Shown here: piece by piece, positions 18,917-28,676 of the stretch
Layout: the number at the start of each line of letters is the position of its first letter
How positions within the stretch are numbered: position 1 is the first letter of the stretch
DNA from: Isoptericola sediminis
GTDB lineage: Bacteria > Actinomycetota > Actinomycetes > Actinomycetales > Cellulomonadaceae
Assembly: GCF_013085345.1 (NCBI RefSeq)
Contig: NZ_JABFAJ010000009.1
Coordinates: forward strand, 62,001-126,000
Direction of reading: 5' to 3'
Length of the DNA stretch: 64,000 nt
Translations under genes and position numbers: made by a program
The notes under the pieces: model-generated
What the model saw: only the letters and a program-made list of their open reading frames with translations
Told to the model about the DNA's origin: nothing
Databases searched by the model: none

Positions 18917-19321
18917 TCAGACGCGGCGGCGCTTCGGGGGACGGCAGCCGTTGTGCGCCTGGGGCGTGACGTCCTGGATCGAGCCGACCTCGATACCGGT
19001 CGCCTGGAGCGAGCGGATCGCGGTCTCACGACCGGAGCCCGGGCCCTTGACGAAGACGTCGACCTTCTTGACGCCGTGGTCCTGGGCACGGCGCGCAGCG
19101 GACTCGGCGGCCAGCTGGGCGGCGTACGGCGTGGACTTGCGGGAGCCCTTGAAGCCGACGTGGCCGGCGGAGGCCCACGAGATCACGGCGCCCGACGGGT
19201 CGGTGATCGACACGATCGTGTTGTTGAAGGTGCTCTTGATGTGCGCCTGGCCGTGCGGGACGTTCTTCTTGTCCTTGCGACGCGGCTTGCGCGCGGCGGT
19301 CGAGCGGGACTTGGGAGGCAT
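18917..19321 (-). CDS. rpsK: 30S ribosomal protein S11
   Basis: A 134-residue platform protein of the 30S subunit. [37 protein letters not shown] and the terminal [18 protein letters not shown] are diagnostic, and the length is normal. It is the second gene after rpsM, 80 bases downstream of it. Confidence 0.98.
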   Translation of the reverse strand: MPPKSRSTAARKPRRKDKKNVPHGQAHIKSTFNNTIVSITDPSGAVISWASAGHVGFKGSRKSTPYAAQLAAESAARRAQDHGVKKVDVFVKGPGSGRETAIRSLQATGIEVGSIQDVTPQAHNGCRPPKRRRV

Positions 19322-19401
19322 ATGCGTTGATACTCCTGGTCTGAGGTCGTCGGACCGGGGCGAGGGTCAGCGGTGCTGACCCGCTCCACGGACTGCTGAC
19401 G

Positions 19402-19776
19402 TCAGCGGGCCTTCTTCTTGCCCGCGACGGTGCGCTTCTTGCCCTTGCGGGTACGCGCGTTGGTCTTGGTGCGCTGACCACGCACCGGCAGTCCGCGACG
19501 GTGACGCAGACCCTGGTAGGTACCGATCTCCACCTTGCGGCGGATGTCGGCCGCGACCTCGCGGCGGAGGTCACCCTCGAGCTGGTAGCTGCCCTCGAGG
19601 TGGTCGCGCAGCGCGACGAGCTCGGCGTCGCCGAGGTCCTTCACGCGCGTGTCCGGGGAGATCCCGGCGGCCGCGACGGTCTGCTCGGCGCGGGTGCGCC
19701 CGACGCCGTAGATGTAGGTGAGTGCGACGACGACCCGCTTCTCGCGCGGGAGGTCGACGCCGATCAGACGTGCCAT
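19402..19776 (-). CDS. rpsM: 30S ribosomal protein S13
   Basis: A 124-residue 30S head protein forming intersubunit bridges and touching P-site tRNA. It shows [32 protein letters not shown], the [19 protein letters not shown] segment and a basic tail. It lies 160 bases downstream of rpmJ; that gap holds no recognisable gene. Confidence 0.98.
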   Translation of the reverse strand: MARLIGVDLPREKRVVVALTYIYGVGRTRAEQTVAAAGISPDTRVKDLGDAELVALRDHLEGSYQLEGDLRREVAADIRRKVEIGTYQGLRHRRGLPVRGQRTKTNARTRKGKKRTVAGKKKAR

Positions 19777-19936
19777 TGCTGGCGACTCCTGTCCTTCGTC
19801 CAGAGGTCTGCCGCACCACCCTCCCGCGAGGACCGCGGGCCCCGGCCCCTGGACCGGAGGTTCGGCCGCTCGATGAGCGGCTCCGTGATGGTGCGCTGAG
19901 CCACGGCGTCCGAGGACGGCGCGGCGACGGGCGTGA

Positions 19937-20050
19937 TCAGCCCTGGCGCTGCTTGTGGCGCTGGTTCGAGCAGATCACCATGACGCGACCGTGCCGGCGG
20001 ATCACCTTGCACTGGTCGCAGATCTTCTTGACGCTCGGCTTGACCTTCAT
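19937..20050 (-). CDS. rpmJ: 50S ribosomal protein L36 (zinc-binding type)
   Basis: Only 37 residues. [20 protein letters not shown] keeps the Cys-x2-Cys pair, and a third Cys and a His follow in [13 protein letters not shown], so this is the zinc-binding form. It stabilises 23S rRNA domains late in assembly. It lies between infA and rpsM as in most bacteria. The zinc-type paralogue can be replaced by a zinc-free copy under zinc limitation; no such copy is in the window. Confidence 0.97.
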   Translation of the reverse strand: MKVKPSVKKICDQCKVIRRHGRVMVICSNQRHKQRQG

Positions 20051-20132
20051 CAGTGTTCCTCTGCCGCCGGACGCCCGGGCCACCAGGGCCGGACGCTCGC
20101 GCGGCGATGTCGATCGGGTGGGGGGATGACGA

Positions 20133-20354
20133 CTACTTGTAGCGGTAGACGATCCGGCCACGGGACAGGTCGTACGGGCTGAGTTCCACCACGACGCGGT
20201 CCTCGGGGAGGATCCGGATGTAGTGCTGCCGCATCTTGCCCGAGATGTGGGCGAGGACCTTGTGACCGTTGCTCAGCTCCACGCGGAACATCGCGTTCGG
20301 CAGCGCCTCGATCACGCTGCCCTCGATCTCGATGACACCGTCCTTCTTTGCCAT
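20133..20354 (-). CDS. infA: Translation initiation factor IF-1
   Basis: A 73-residue S1/OB-fold protein that occupies the ribosomal A site during initiation. [40 protein letters not shown] and the ending [11 protein letters not shown] are near-invariant. It heads the infA-rpmJ-rpsM-rpsK-rpoA-rplQ unit, and a strong sigma-70-type promoter lies about 185 bases upstream (20538-20565). Confidence 0.98.
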   Translation of the reverse strand: MAKKDGVIEIEGSVIEALPNAMFRVELSNGHKVLAHISGKMRQHYIRILPEDRVVVELSPYDLSRGRIVYRYK

Positions 20355-20537
20355 GTCCTCCGCTAACTCTCGTCTGTGTCTTTCGACGGACTGCAGCCAC
20401 GCCCGTCCGACCGCGGTCGGGGCACGAGACGGATCTCGCGAGGACGTGGATCGCGTGCTTCCGTTGGCCAGGGCCGCGCCCCGTCGCTCTCGACGAGCGG
20501 GGGACGGGGCACACGAACGGACTACACCCGACTAAAT

Positions 20538-20565
20538 ATCGTACCCCATCGATGCGACCTGGCAA
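20538..20565 (-). promoter_or_regulatory. Predicted promoter of the infA-rpoA operon
   Basis: Reading the minus strand, a -35 box TTGCCA (20565-20560) and a -10 box TACGAT (20543-20538) are separated by 16 bases. An AT-rich stretch (TATTTAGT) directly downstream is unusual for this GC content. Confidence 0.65.
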
Positions 20566-20577
20566 GCCTGGCGTACG

Positions 20578-21468
20578 TCACACCGGGGCCGGGCCGTCGA
20601 GGTCGACGGGGACGACCTCGAACGGCGCCAGACCGGCACGGCCGAGGTCCGGGGCGGTGAGCACGGCGATCCCGTCCTCGAGCACCGCGACCGTGTGCTC
20701 CCAGTGCGCAGCCCGCGAGCCGTCACCGGTCACGACCGTCCAGTCGTCACCCAGCACGCGGGTGACCTCCGACCCCCGGGTCAGCATCGGCTCGACCGCC
20801 AGGCACAGGCCGGGGCGCACGCGGGGGCCGCGGTCCGTCGCCCGGAAGTTGAGGACCTCGGGCGGCTGGTGCATCGCGGTACCGATCCCGTGGCCCGTGT
20901 ACTCCTCGACGATGCCGTAGGACGTGCCCGCGAGGTCGCCCGCCGTCTCGGCGGCCATCTCGACGGCGTCGCCGACCTCCCCCACACGCCGTGCCGAGGC
21001 CAGGGCGGCGATACCCGCCCACATGGCGCTGCGCGTCGCCCGCACGAGCGCGGCGTCGTCGGCGTCGAGCTCCACCGCACCGGCCTCGTCGGGGCCGAGC
21101 GCCCCGTCCGGGCCGACCTGGAAGGAGATGGCGGAGTCGCCGTGCCAGCCGTCGACGATCGCGCCGCAGTCGACGGACACCAGGTCCCCGACCGCCAGCA
21201 CCCGCGGGCCGGGGATGCCGTGGACGACCTCGTCGTTCACCGACGTGCAGATCGTCGCCGGGAAGCCGTGGTACCCGAGGAACGACGGCGACGCCCCGGC
21301 CGCCGCGATGGCGTCGGCGGCCACACGGTCGAGCTCCGCCGTCGACGTCCCGGGGCGGGCGGCGGCGCGCACCTGCGCCAGCGTGTCGGCGACGACCAGG
21401 CCGGCGCGACGCATCCTGAGGATCTCGTCGCGCGACTTCAGCTCGATCCGGGGACGGGAACGGAACAC
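20578..21468 (-). CDS. map: Methionine aminopeptidase, type I
   Basis: A 296-residue metalloprotease that removes initiator Met after deformylation. It has NDEVVHGIPG (substrate His), VSVDCGAIVDGWHGDSA (two metal Asp), EEYTGHGIGTAMH (metal His) and LAVEPMLTRG and WEHTVAVLEDG (metal Glu residues). GTG 21468 gives the usual IELKSRDEILRMRRAG start after six residues. It is the last gene of secY-adk-map, 24 bases after adk. Confidence 0.97.
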   Translation of the reverse strand: MFRSRPRIELKSRDEILRMRRAGLVVADTLAQVRAAARPGTSTAELDRVAADAIAAAGASPSFLGYHGFPATICTSVNDEVVHGIPGPRVLAVGDLVSVDCGAIVDGWHGDSAISFQVGPDGALGPDEAGAVELDADDAALVRATRSAMWAGIAALASARRVGEVGDAVEMAAETAGDLAGTSYGIVEEYTGHGIGTAMHQPPEVLNFRATDRGPRVRPGLCLAVEPMLTRGSEVTRVLGDDWTVVTGDGSRAAHWEHTVAVLEDGIAVLTAPDLGRAGLAPFEVVPVDLDGPAPV

Positions 21469-21492
21469 CTCGGTCAGCCTGCTCGCTGCCCG

Positions 21493-22068
21493 TCAGCCGA
21501 ACTGCTGCTCGAGCGAGGTGACGATCCGGTCGGTGACCTCCGAGATCTCACCGATGCCGTCCACCTGCACCAGCAGGCCGCGCTCGGCGTAGGCAGCGGT
21601 CAGCGGGGCGGTCTCGGCCTCGTAGATGTCCAGCCGGCGGGCGATCGCCTCCGGCGTGTCGTCCTCGCGACCCTCGACCTCGGCGCGCTTCGAGATGCGC
21701 TGGAGCAGCTCCTCGCGCTCGGCCGTCAGCTCGATGACCCCGTCCAGCTCCCAGTCGAGCTCACCGAGGATCTCGTCGAGGGCCTCCACCTGGTGCGCGT
21801 TGCGGGGGTAGCCGTCGAGCAGGAACCCGCCCTTGACGTCGTCCTCCCCGAGCCGGTCGCGCACCATCGAGTCCGTGACCTCGTCCGGGACGAGCTCGCC
21901 CTTCGAGGAGTACTCCTGCGCGAGCCGGCCGAGCTCGGTGCCGCCCTTGATGTTCGCCCGGAAGATGTCACCCGTCGAGATGGCGGGGATCCCGAAGACC
22001 TCGGCGAGCCGAGCGGCCTGGGTGCCCTTGCCCGCGCCCTGCGGTCCCATGATCACCAGGCGGGTCAC
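21493..22068 (-). CDS. adk: Adenylate kinase (short form)
   Basis: A 191-residue enzyme that equilibrates ATP + AMP with 2 ADP. The P-loop is MGPQGAGKGTQ; ISTGDIFR, GFLLDGYPRN and RRLDIYEAET follow. The LID region is short and lacks zinc cysteines, as in other actinobacteria. The start GTG 22068 puts the first beta-strand (TRLVIMG) at the N-terminus. It sits between secY and map, 62 bases downstream of secY. Confidence 0.97.
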   Translation of the reverse strand: MTRLVIMGPQGAGKGTQAARLAEVFGIPAISTGDIFRANIKGGTELGRLAQEYSSKGELVPDEVTDSMVRDRLGEDDVKGGFLLDGYPRNAHQVEALDEILGELDWELDGVIELTAEREELLQRISKRAEVEGREDDTPEAIARRLDIYEAETAPLTAAYAERGLLVQVDGIGEISEVTDRIVTSLEQQFG

Positions 22069-22130
22069 CCGTGCCTCGGGACGCTGGGAGCCGTGCAGCT
22101 CGCGACGGGTGGTCGGGGTGGTCGTCTCGG

Positions 22131-23429
22131 TCAACGGAGGAACCCTTCGTAGTGGCGCTGCTGGAGCTGGGAGTTCACCTGCTTCACGAACTCCAGCCCA
22201 ACACCGACGATGATGAGGATCGACGTCCCGCCGAACGGGATGTTCGTGGTCACGCCGAGGAACACCAGCACCAACGTCGGGATGAGCGCGACGATGGCGA
22301 GATACAGCGAGCCGGCCGACGTGATGCGGGTGATCACGTAGTCGAGGTACTCGGCCGTGGGGCGCCCGGCACGGATGCCGGGGATGAAGCCCCCGTACTT
22401 CTTCATGTTGTCCGCGACCTCGTCCGGGTTGAACGTGATCGACGTGTAGAAGAAGGCGAAGAAGATGATCATCGCGATGTACAGCGCGACGTAGAGCGGC
22501 TGGTCCTGCTGCGCCAGGTTGTTCGAGACCCACACGACCCAGTCCGCCGTCTGGTCGCCGAACTGGGCGATCAGGGCGGGGATCGCGAGGATCGACGCCG
22601 CGAAGATGACCGGGATGACGCCCGCCATGTTGATCTTGATCGGGATGTAGGTACTCGTGCCGCCGTACATCCGGCGCCCGACCATCCGCTTGGCGTACTG
22701 CACCGGGATGCGGCGCTGGGACTGCTCGACGAACACGACCATGCCGATGACCAGCACGATCACCGCGATCATGATGATGAAGTTCAGCGCGCCGTTGGCA
22801 CCGCCGGCGATCGACCAGAGGGCCGTCGGGAAGCTCGCCACGATCGAGGTGAAGATCAGCAGGGACATGCCGTTGCCGATGCCCTTCTCGGTGATGAGCT
22901 CGCCGAGCCACATCACGAGACCGGTGCCGGCCGTCATGGTGATCACCATGAGGGCGGCGGTGACGAACCGGTCGTCGACCACGACGTCGAGGTTGCAGCC
23001 CGGGAACAGCAGCCCGGTGCGGGCCGTGGTGACGATGGTGGTCGACTGCAGGATGGCCAGGGCGATCGTCAGGTAGCGGGTGTACTGCGTCAGCTTCGCC
23101 TGACCCGACTGCCCCTCCTTGTGGAGGGCCTCGAACCGCGGGATGACCACGCGCAGGAGCTGCGTGATGATGCTGGCGGTGATGTAGGGCATGATCCCCA
23201 GCGCGAACACCGACAGCTGCAGGAGTGCGCCACCACTGAACGTGTTGACGAGACCGAGCAGCGAGGTGCTGTCCTCGAGGGAGGCCACGCACTGCTGGAC
23301 GTTGCCGTAGTCGACGCCCGGCGTCGGGACGAACGACCCCACGCGGAACAGCGCCATGATCGCGATCGTGAACAGCAGCTTGCGCCGCAGGTCCGGTGTC
23401 CGGAAAGCCCGGCCGAATGCGCTGAGCAC
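22131..23429 (-). CDS. secY: Protein translocase subunit SecY
   Basis: A 432-residue, ten-span channel subunit of the Sec translocon. The N-terminal AFRTPDLRRKLLFTI, plug-region TFSGGALLQLSVFALGIMPY, ITEKGIGNGMSLLIF and the cytosolic loop FNPDEVADNMKKYGGFIPGIR are characteristic. The start is GTG 23429 behind AGGAGG. It is separated from rplO by 339 bases with a terminator, so it starts its own secY-adk-map unit. Confidence 0.98.
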   Translation of the reverse strand: MLSAFGRAFRTPDLRRKLLFTIAIMALFRVGSFVPTPGVDYGNVQQCVASLEDSTSLLGLVNTFSGGALLQLSVFALGIMPYITASIITQLLRVVIPRFEALHKEGQSGQAKLTQYTRYLTIALAILQSTTIVTTARTGLLFPGCNLDVVVDDRFVTAALMVITMTAGTGLVMWLGELITEKGIGNGMSLLIFTSIVASFPTALWSIAGGANGALNFIIMIAVIVLVIGMVVFVEQSQRRIPVQYAKRMVGRRMYGGTSTYIPIKINMAGVIPVIFAASILAIPALIAQFGDQTADWVVWVSNNLAQQDQPLYVALYIAMIIFFAFFYTSITFNPDEVADNMKKYGGFIPGIRAGRPTAEYLDYVITRITSAGSLYLAIVALIPTLVLVFLGVTTNIPFGGTSILIIVGVGLEFVKQVNSQLQQRHYEGFLR

Positions 23430-23601
23430 CTATCCTCCTGACCCGCCGGGGCGGGATGTCGTGTCGCCGGTCGCCCGACGAGGTGTGGCGCGCGACGCCC
23501 GCGGGACGGCCCCGCGACGTCGAGACGCCGACTCGGTCGTGGTCCGGCCGGGATGCTCCGACACCTCGGCACGCGGGGCGTGCAGAAACGGACCGTGACG
23601 G

Positions 23602-23630
23602 ATTCTACGTGTCCCGGTGAGTGATCTGGA
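23602..23630 (-). promoter_or_regulatory. Candidate secY promoter (-10 TAGAAT)
   Basis: On the minus strand TAGAAT (23607-23602) is a good -10 box. Seventeen bases upstream the hexamer is TCCAGA, a poor -35. It lies in the 339-base gap between rplO and secY, which otherwise holds only the rplO terminator. Confidence 0.35.
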
Positions 23631-23726
23631 CCACTGATCCCGGTCGAAGGTAGCAGACCAGGACAATCCGACTCCCGGGACGTCGCTCCTCGAGGTGATC
23701 GTCACCCCCACCCCGAGGAACGCGCA

Positions 23727-23758
23727 AGGGCCGGTGGCGCGACTGCGCCACCGGCCCT
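23727..23758 (-). terminator. Terminator hairpin after rplO
   Basis: Perfect 14-bp stem AGGGCCGGTGGCGC / GCGCCACCGGCCCT with a 4-base loop, 10 bases past the rplO stop. It ends the spc operon before secY. Confidence 0.85.
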
Positions 23759-23768
23759 GCGACGGACC

Positions 23769-24245
23769 TCAGTCCTCCGAGACCGAGCCGCCGGCCGCCA
23801 GGACCTTGTCCTTGGCGGAGCCGGAGATCGCGTCGACCGCGACGTCCAGCTTGACGGTGATCTCGCCCGTGCCGAGAACCTTCACCGGCTGACCGGAGCG
23901 GACCGCGCCCTTGGCGACGAGATCGTCGACCGTGACGGAGCCCCCCTCCGGGTACAGCGCGGCGAGCTTGTCCAGGTTGACGACCTGGTACTCGACGCGG
24001 AACGGGTTCTTGAAGCCACGCAGCTTCGGCAGCCGCATGTGGAGCGGGATCTGCCCGCCCTCGAAGCCCGCGGGCACCTGGTAACGAGCCTTCGTCCCCT
24101 TGGTACCGCGACCCGCCGTCTTACCCTTCGACGCCTCACCGCGACCCACACGGGTCTTGGCGGTCTTGGCGCCGGGGGCCGGACGCAGGTGGTGGACCTT
24201 GAGCGGCTTCGACTGCGCGCCGTTGTCCTTGGTGCTGTCGGCCAT
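23769..24245 (-). CDS. rplO: 50S ribosomal protein L15
   Basis: A 158-residue 50S assembly protein. The basic, glycine-rich [20 protein letters not shown] is the hallmark, followed by [20 protein letters not shown]. It is the last gene of the spc operon, 2 bases after rpmD and followed at once by a terminator. Confidence 0.98.
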   Translation of the reverse strand: MADSTKDNGAQSKPLKVHHLRPAPGAKTAKTRVGRGEASKGKTAGRGTKGTKARYQVPAGFEGGQIPLHMRLPKLRGFKNPFRVEYQVVNLDKLAALYPEGGSVTVDDLVAKGAVRSGQPVKVLGTGEITVKLDVAVDAISGSAKDKVLAAGGSVSED

Positions 24246-24247
24246 GA

Positions 24248-24430
24248 TCAGTCGACCTCCTCGACGGTGACGAGATGCGCCACCGTGGTGACCATGCCAC
24301 GGATCTCCGGACGGTCCTCCTTCACGGCGATGTCGCCGATCCGCTTGAGGCCGAGGGACCGCAGCGTGTCACGCTGGTTCTGCTTGCCGCCGATGGCGGA
24401 CTTGACCTGGGTGACCTTGAGACGGGCCAT
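24248..24430 (-). CDS. rpmD: 50S ribosomal protein L30
   Basis: A 60-residue protein. [33 protein letters not shown] and [16 protein letters not shown] fit bacterial L30. Its ATG overlaps the rpsE stop by one base (TGATG), indicating translational coupling. Confidence 0.97.
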   Translation of the reverse strand: MARLKVTQVKSAIGGKQNQRDTLRSLGLKRIGDIAVKEDRPEIRGMVTTVAHLVTVEEVD

Positions 24431-25098
24431 CACGCACCCACCTTCTCGTCGGACTTCTTCTCCGCCTGCTCGGCCCGGCCGGCGGCCTGGGCGCGGAGCA
24501 GCGGAGCCGGTGCGACGTCCTCGAGCGGCAGACCGCGGCGAGCCGCCACGGCCGCCGGCTCCTCGAGACCCTTCAGGGCCGCGACGGTGGCGCGCACGAT
24601 GTTGATGGCGTTCGACGAACCGAGCGACTTGCTCAGCACGTCGTGGATGCCGGCGCACTCCAGCACGGCACGCACCGGACCACCGGCGATCACACCGGTA
24701 CCCGGGGAGGCCGGACGCAGGAAGACGACACCGGCCGCCTCCTCGCCCTGGACCTGGTGCGGGATGGTGCCCTGGATGCGCGGGACGCGGAAGAAGTTCT
24801 TCTTCGCCTCCTCGACACCCTTGGCGATCGCCGAGGGCACCTCCTTCGCCTTGCCGTAGCCGACACCGACGGTGCCGTCGCCGTCGCCCACCACGACCAG
24901 CGCGGTGAAGCTGAAGCGGCGGCCGCCCTTGACGACCTTGGCGACGCGGTTGATCGTCACCACGCGCTCGACGAAGGCGTTCCGGTCGTCACCGCGGTTG
25001 TTGCTGCGGCGGTCGTCGCGCCGGTTGGAGCGGCGACCGTCGTTCTTGGACTCGTTGGCGCCCTGGGGGGCGCCGGTGTTGCGCTGCCCTGCAGCCAT
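24430..25098 (-). CDS. rpsE: 30S ribosomal protein S5
   Basis: A 222-residue protein of the 30S decoding face, involved in accuracy. The core [35 protein letters not shown] and [20 protein letters not shown] is standard. The first 40 residues are an Asn/Arg/Asp-rich extension ([15 protein letters not shown]), longer than in enterobacteria but usual in actinobacteria. I use ATG 25098; the longer open frame overlaps rplR. Confidence 0.98.
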   Translation of the reverse strand: MAAGQRNTGAPQGANESKNDGRRSNRRDDRRSNNRGDDRNAFVERVVTINRVAKVVKGGRRFSFTALVVVGDGDGTVGVGYGKAKEVPSAIAKGVEEAKKNFFRVPRIQGTIPHQVQGEEAAGVVFLRPASPGTGVIAGGPVRAVLECAGIHDVLSKSLGSSNAINIVRATVAALKGLEEPAAVAARRGLPLEDVAPAPLLRAQAAGRAEQAEKKSDEKVGA

Positions 25099-25132
25099 CA
25101 GAGGATCCTCATCTTCCGTGCGAACGTGGTCA

Positions 25133-25504
25133 TCACAGCGCCAGACCGCCTTCGCGCGCGCCGTCGGCGACCGCAGCCACCCGACCGTGGTACTTGTTGC
25201 CGCCACGGTCGAAGACCACGGCGTCGACACCGGCAGACTTCGCACGCTCGGCGACGAGCTCGCCGACCTTGCGGGCCTTGGCGGTCTTGTCGGCGTCCAT
25301 CGCGCGCAGGTCGGCCTCGAGCGTCGAGGCGGAGGCCACGGTCTTGCCGACCGTGTCGTCCACGACCTGCGCCACCATGTGACGCGACGAACGGGTCACG
25401 ACGAGGCGGGGACGCTCCGCGGTGCCCTTGATCTTCTTGCGCAGGCGAAGGTGACGACGCTGACGAGCGACGCTCTTGCCCTTGCCGAGAACCTTGAGAG
25501 CCAT
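25133..25504 (-). CDS. rplR: 50S ribosomal protein L18
   Basis: A 123-residue 5S-rRNA-binding protein of the central protuberance. [40 protein letters not shown] and the ending [20 protein letters not shown] are diagnostic. ATG 25504 overlaps the rplF stop by one base; an in-frame GTG immediately before it is an alternative. Confidence 0.98.
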   Translation of the reverse strand: MALKVLGKGKSVARQRRHLRLRKKIKGTAERPRLVVTRSSRHMVAQVVDDTVGKTVASASTLEADLRAMDADKTAKARKVGELVAERAKSAGVDAVVFDRGGNKYHGRVAAVADGAREGGLAL

Positions 25505-26040
25505 CACTTACCAGCCTTTCCGACCTTGCGACGGACGACCTCGTCGGCGTACCGCACACCCTTGCCCTTGTAGGGCTCGGGGCGGCGGATCTTGCGGATG
25601 TTCGCGGCGACCTCGCCGACCTGCTGCTTGTCGATGCCGGAGACCGAGAACTTCGTGGGGCTCTCCACCGCGAAGGTGATGCCCTCCGGCGGCGTGACCT
25701 TGACGGGGTGCGAGAACCCGAGCGCGAACTCGAGGTCCTGCCCCTTGGCCACGACGCGGTAACCGGTGCCGACGATCTCGAGCTTGCGCTCGTAGCCGTT
25801 GGTCACACCGGTGACCATGTTCGACAGCAGGGTGCGGGTCAGGCCGTGCAGCGAGCGCGACTCGCGCTCCTCGTCGGGACGCGAGACCTTGAGGCCGTCC
25901 TCGGTCTGCTCGACGGTGATCGGTGCGGCGACCGTGTGCTCCAGGGTGCCCTTCGGGCCCTTGACGGTCACGAGCGCACCGCTGATGGTGATCTCCACGC
26001 CGGACGGGACCGGAACGGGGAGCTTGCCGATTCGAGACAT
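25504..26040 (-). CDS. rplF: 50S ribosomal protein L6
   Basis: A 178-residue two-domain protein near the factor-binding centre. [47 protein letters not shown] and the C-terminal [18 protein letters not shown] are typical. It lies 20 bases after rpsH and is coupled to rplR. Confidence 0.98.
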   Translation of the reverse strand: MSRIGKLPVPVPSGVEITISGALVTVKGPKGTLEHTVAAPITVEQTEDGLKVSRPDEERESRSLHGLTRTLLSNMVTGVTNGYERKLEIVGTGYRVVAKGQDLEFALGFSHPVKVTPPEGITFAVESPTKFSVSGIDKQQVGEVAANIRKIRRPEPYKGKGVRYADEVVRRKVGKAGK

Positions 26041-26060
26041 GGGCGTCTCTCCTTTCCGGA

Positions 26061-26459
26061 TTACCAGACGTAGGCGAGGACTTCGCCGCCCACACCCTTG
26101 TCCTGCGCCTGACGGTCGGTCAGGAGGCCGGAGGAGGTGGACAGGATGGCCACGCCGAGGCCACCGAGGACCTTCGGGAGGTTGGTGGACTTCGCGTAGA
26201 CGCGCAGGCCGGGCTTGGACACACGGCGCACGCCGGTGAGCGCGCGCTCACGGCTCGGGCCGTACTTGAGGGTCAGGGTGAGGTCCTTGCCCACCCGGGC
26301 GTCCTCGACGGTCCAGCCGCTGATGTAACCCTCGGCCTGCAGGATCTCCGCGATGCGCGACTTCAGCTTCGAGAACGGCATGGTGACCGTGTCGTGGTGC
26401 GCCGAGTTCGCGTTGCGCAGACGCGTCAGCATGTCTGCGATCGGGTCGGTCATAGTCAT
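26061..26459 (-). CDS. rpsH: 30S ribosomal protein S8
   Basis: A 132-residue primary 16S rRNA-binding protein. [20 protein letters not shown] at the N-terminus and [20 protein letters not shown] near the C-terminus are conserved. ATG 26459 and ATG 26453 both fit. In E. coli S8 represses the spc operon. Here a strong hairpin (26489-26518) lies just upstream, between rpsN and rpsH. Confidence 0.98.
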   Translation of the reverse strand: MTMTDPIADMLTRLRNANSAHHDTVTMPFSKLKSRIAEILQAEGYISGWTVEDARVGKDLTLTLKYGPSRERALTGVRRVSKPGLRVYAKSTNLPKVLGGLGVAILSTSSGLLTDRQAQDKGVGGEVLAYVW

Positions 26460-26488
26460 CGGGCTCTAGCCCTTCCTCGCCGGGGTAT

Positions 26489-26518
26489 CCGTGCGGCGCC
26501 GCGGTGGGCGCCGCACGG
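26489..26518 (-). other. Intercistronic hairpin between rpsN and rpsH
   Basis: Perfect 12-bp stem CCGTGCGGCGCC / GGCGCCGCACGG with a 6-base loop, 18 bases after the rpsN stop and 30 before the rpsH start. It could partially terminate, stabilise an mRNA end, or serve regulation. Confidence 0.75.
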
Positions 26519-26536
26519 ACCTACGGCGTAGTTGTT

Positions 26537-26722
26537 TTACCAGCTGCTCTTGGTGACGCCGGGGAGCTCGCCGCGGTGGGCCATCTCCCGCAGGCAGATC
26601 CGGCACAGGCCGAACTTGCGGTAGACCGAGTGCGGACGCCCGCACCGCTGGCACCGGGTGTAGGCACGCACGGCGAACTTCGGCTTGGCGTTCGCCTTGT
26701 TGATCAGGGCCTTCTTCGCCAT
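26537..26722 (-). CDS. rpsN: 30S ribosomal protein S14, zinc-binding (type Z)
   Basis: Only 61 residues, the short zinc-ribbon form. [20 protein letters not shown] carries two Cys-x2-Cys pairs (the second completed by Cys in LCRICLRE). The long zinc-free form is about 100 residues. It lies between rplE and rpsH in standard order, 1 base after rplE. Confidence 0.98.
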   Translation of the reverse strand: MAKKALINKANAKPKFAVRAYTRCQRCGRPHSVYRKFGLCRICLREMAHRGELPGVTKSSW

Positions 26723-26723
26723 A

Positions 26724-27296
26724 TCAGTTCTCCTTGAAGGGGAAACCGAGACGGCGCAGCAGGGAGCGGCCCTCGTCGTCGGTCGTCGCCGTCGTCACGA
26801 TCGTGATGTCCATGCCCCGGACACGGTCGATCTTGTCCTGGTTGATCTCGTGGAACATCGACTGCTCCGTGAGACCGAACGTGTAGTTGCCGTGGCCGTC
26901 GAACTGCTTCGGGCTCAGACCGCGGAAGTCGCGGATGCGCGGCAGCGCGATCGAGAGCAGGCGGTCGAGGAACTCCCACATGCGGTCACCGCGGAGGGTG
27001 ACGTGCGCGCCGATCGGCATGCCCTCACGCAGCTTGAACTGCGCGATGGACTTCTTGGCACGGTTGATCGCCGGCTTCTGGCCGGTGATCGCCGTCAGGT
27101 CGCGGATGGCGCCCTCGATGAGCTTGGAGTCGCGCGCGGCGTCCCCGACACCCATGTTGACGACGACCTTCGTGAGGCCGGCGACCTGCTGGACGTTCTG
27201 GTGGTCGAACTCGTCCTTGAGGGCGGAGAGGATCTCCTCGCGGTACTTCTGCTTGAGGCGCGGCAGGGCCGGGGCCTCGAGAGTCGTCTCGGTCAT
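26724..27296 (-). CDS. rplE: 50S ribosomal protein L5
   Basis: A 190-residue 5S-rRNA-binding protein contacting P-site t[60 protein letters not shown] and [20 protein letters not shown] are all present. Its ATG overlaps the rplX stop by one base. Confidence 0.98.
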   Translation of the reverse strand: MTETTLEAPALPRLKQKYREEILSALKDEFDHQNVQQVAGLTKVVVNMGVGDAARDSKLIEGAIRDLTAITGQKPAINRAKKSIAQFKLREGMPIGAHVTLRGDRMWEFLDRLLSIALPRIRDFRGLSPKQFDGHGNYTFGLTEQSMFHEINQDKIDRVRGMDITIVTTATTDDEGRSLLRRLGFPFKEN

Positions 27297-27637
27297 CAGA
27301 TGTCCTTCCCGGAGCGCTTGGCGTAGCGGACGCGCACCGTGCGGGTACGGCCGTCCTGCTCCACCTCCTCGAGACGGAAGCCCACACGGGTCGGCTTCTT
27401 CGTCTCGGGGTCGACCAGCATCACGTTCGACACGTGGATCGGTGCCTCGACGGTCTCGAGGCCACCCGTGCGGGTGCCGCGAGCCGACTGGCCGGCCTTC
27501 ACGTGCTTGGTCACGCGCTGGATGCCCTCGACCACGATGCGGTCGGAGTCCTTGAGCACCTCGAGCACGCGGCCCGTCTTGCCCTTGTCGCGACCTGCGG
27601 TGACGATCACCTGGTCGCCCTTCTTGATCTTCGCCAT
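27296..27637 (-). CDS. rplX: 50S ribosomal protein L24
   Basis: A 113-residue KOW-domain assembly initiator. [20 protein letters not shown] and VTKHVKAG with [20 protein letters not shown] match the family. It starts 2 bases after the rplN stop and is coupled to rplE. Confidence 0.98.
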   Translation of the reverse strand: MAKIKKGDQVIVTAGRDKGKTGRVLEVLKDSDRIVVEGIQRVTKHVKAGQSARGTRTGGLETVEAPIHVSNVMLVDPETKKPTRVGFRLEEVEQDGRTRTVRVRYAKRSGKDI

Positions 27638-27639
27638 GG

Positions 27640-28008
27640 TCAGAGCACCTCCGGAGCCAGCGAGATGATCTTCATGAACTTCTTGTCACGCAGCTCACGC
27701 CCGACCGGGCCGAAGATGCGGGTTCCACGGGGGTCGCTGTCGCCCTTGAGGATGACAGCGGCGTTCTCGTCGAACTTGATGTAGGAACCGTCGGGACGAC
27801 GGCGCTCCTTGGCGGTCCGGACGATGACGGCCTTGACGACGTCGCCCTTCTTCACGTTGCCGCCCGGGATCGCGTCCTTGACGGTGGCGACGATGGTGTC
27901 GCCGATACCGGCGTAGCGACGGCCGGAGCCACCGAGAACACGGATGGTGAGAATCTCCTTCGCACCCGTGTTGTCGGCGACTCGCAGTCGCGACTCCTGC
28001 TGGATCAT
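27640..28008 (-). CDS. rplN: 50S ribosomal protein L14
   Basis: A 122-residue protein at the subunit interface. [40 protein letters not shown] and [19 protein letters not shown] are near-invariant. It begins the spc operon. The 136-base gap upstream (28009-28144) separates it from rpsQ and may hold a promoter, though I see no convincing boxes. Confidence 0.98.
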   Translation of the reverse strand: MIQQESRLRVADNTGAKEILTIRVLGGSGRRYAGIGDTIVATVKDAIPGGNVKKGDVVKAVIVRTAKERRRPDGSYIKFDENAAVILKGDSDPRGTRIFGPVGRELRDKKFMKIISLAPEVL

Positions 28009-28144
28009 CGATTGATCTCCTGTCGTCGAGCTGGTTCTCTGCCCGGGAGGTCCCGGACGAGCCTGGCCGAACGGATAGTTGCTGTGGTGGGGACCCGGCG
28101 CATACGTGTGTCACACCGCGGCCCCCACCGAGGAAGGTCTGTGC

Positions 28145-28429
28145 TTACTTGGCCTTCTCGAGGATCTCCACCAGGCGCCACCGCTTGGTCGCGGACAGCG
28201 GGCGGGTCTCCATGATGACGACGAGGTCGCCGCGGCCCGCGGTGTTCTCCTCGTCGTGCACCTTCACCTTGTTCGTGCGGCGCATGACCTTGCCGTAGAG
28301 CGGGTGCTTCTTGCGGTCCTCGACCTCGACGACGATGGTCTTCTCCATCTTGTCGCTGACGACGTAGCCGCGGCGCACCTTGCGGCTGGACCGCTCCTCG
28401 GTGGTCACCGTCTCGGTGTTCTCGCTCAT
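28145..28429 (-). CDS. rpsQ: 30S ribosomal protein S17
   Basis: A 94-residue primary 16S-binding OB-fold protein. [39 protein letters not shown] and [18 protein letters not shown] are typical. ATG 28429 has GAGG at good spacing; an in-frame GTG at 28444 would start inside rpmC. It is the last gene of the S10 operon. Confidence 0.97.
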   Translation of the reverse strand: MSENTETVTTEERSSRKVRRGYVVSDKMEKTIVVEVEDRKKHPLYGKVMRRTNKVKVHDEENTAGRGDLVVIMETRPLSATKRWRLVEILEKAK

Positions 28430-28436
28430 CAGTGCC

Positions 28437-28676
28437 TCACTCACTCACGCTCGGGGCCGTACGGATGCCGAGCTCGCGCTCCCGCAGGACCGTGTAGATC
28501 CGCGAGATGTCGCGCTTGACCGCCTTGAGGCGGCCGTGCGACTCGAGCTGGCCGGTGGCGGCCTGGAAGCGAAGGTTGAAGAGCTCTTCCTTCTGCTCCT
28601 TGAGCTTCGCGACGAGGGTCTCGTCGTCGAAGCCGTCGAGGTCGGCGGGGGCCAGGCCCTGGGTACCGATAGCCAT
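28437..28676 (-). CDS. rpmC: 50S ribosomal protein L29
   Basis: A 79-residue two-helix protein near the exit tunnel that helps bind trigger factor and [38 protein letters not shown] and [17 protein letters not shown] are diagnostic. The C-terminal tail is slightly long. Its ATG overlaps the rplP stop by one base. Confidence 0.97.
   Translation of the reverse strand: MAIGTQGLAPADLDGFDDETLVAKLKEQKEELFNLRFQAATGQLESHGRLKAVKRDISRIYTVLRERELGIRTAPSVSE

Noticed and set aside
28009-28144. A clear promoter for the spc operon upstream of rplN
   Set aside because: No pair of -35/-10 boxes at acceptable spacing was convincing, so none is annotated.
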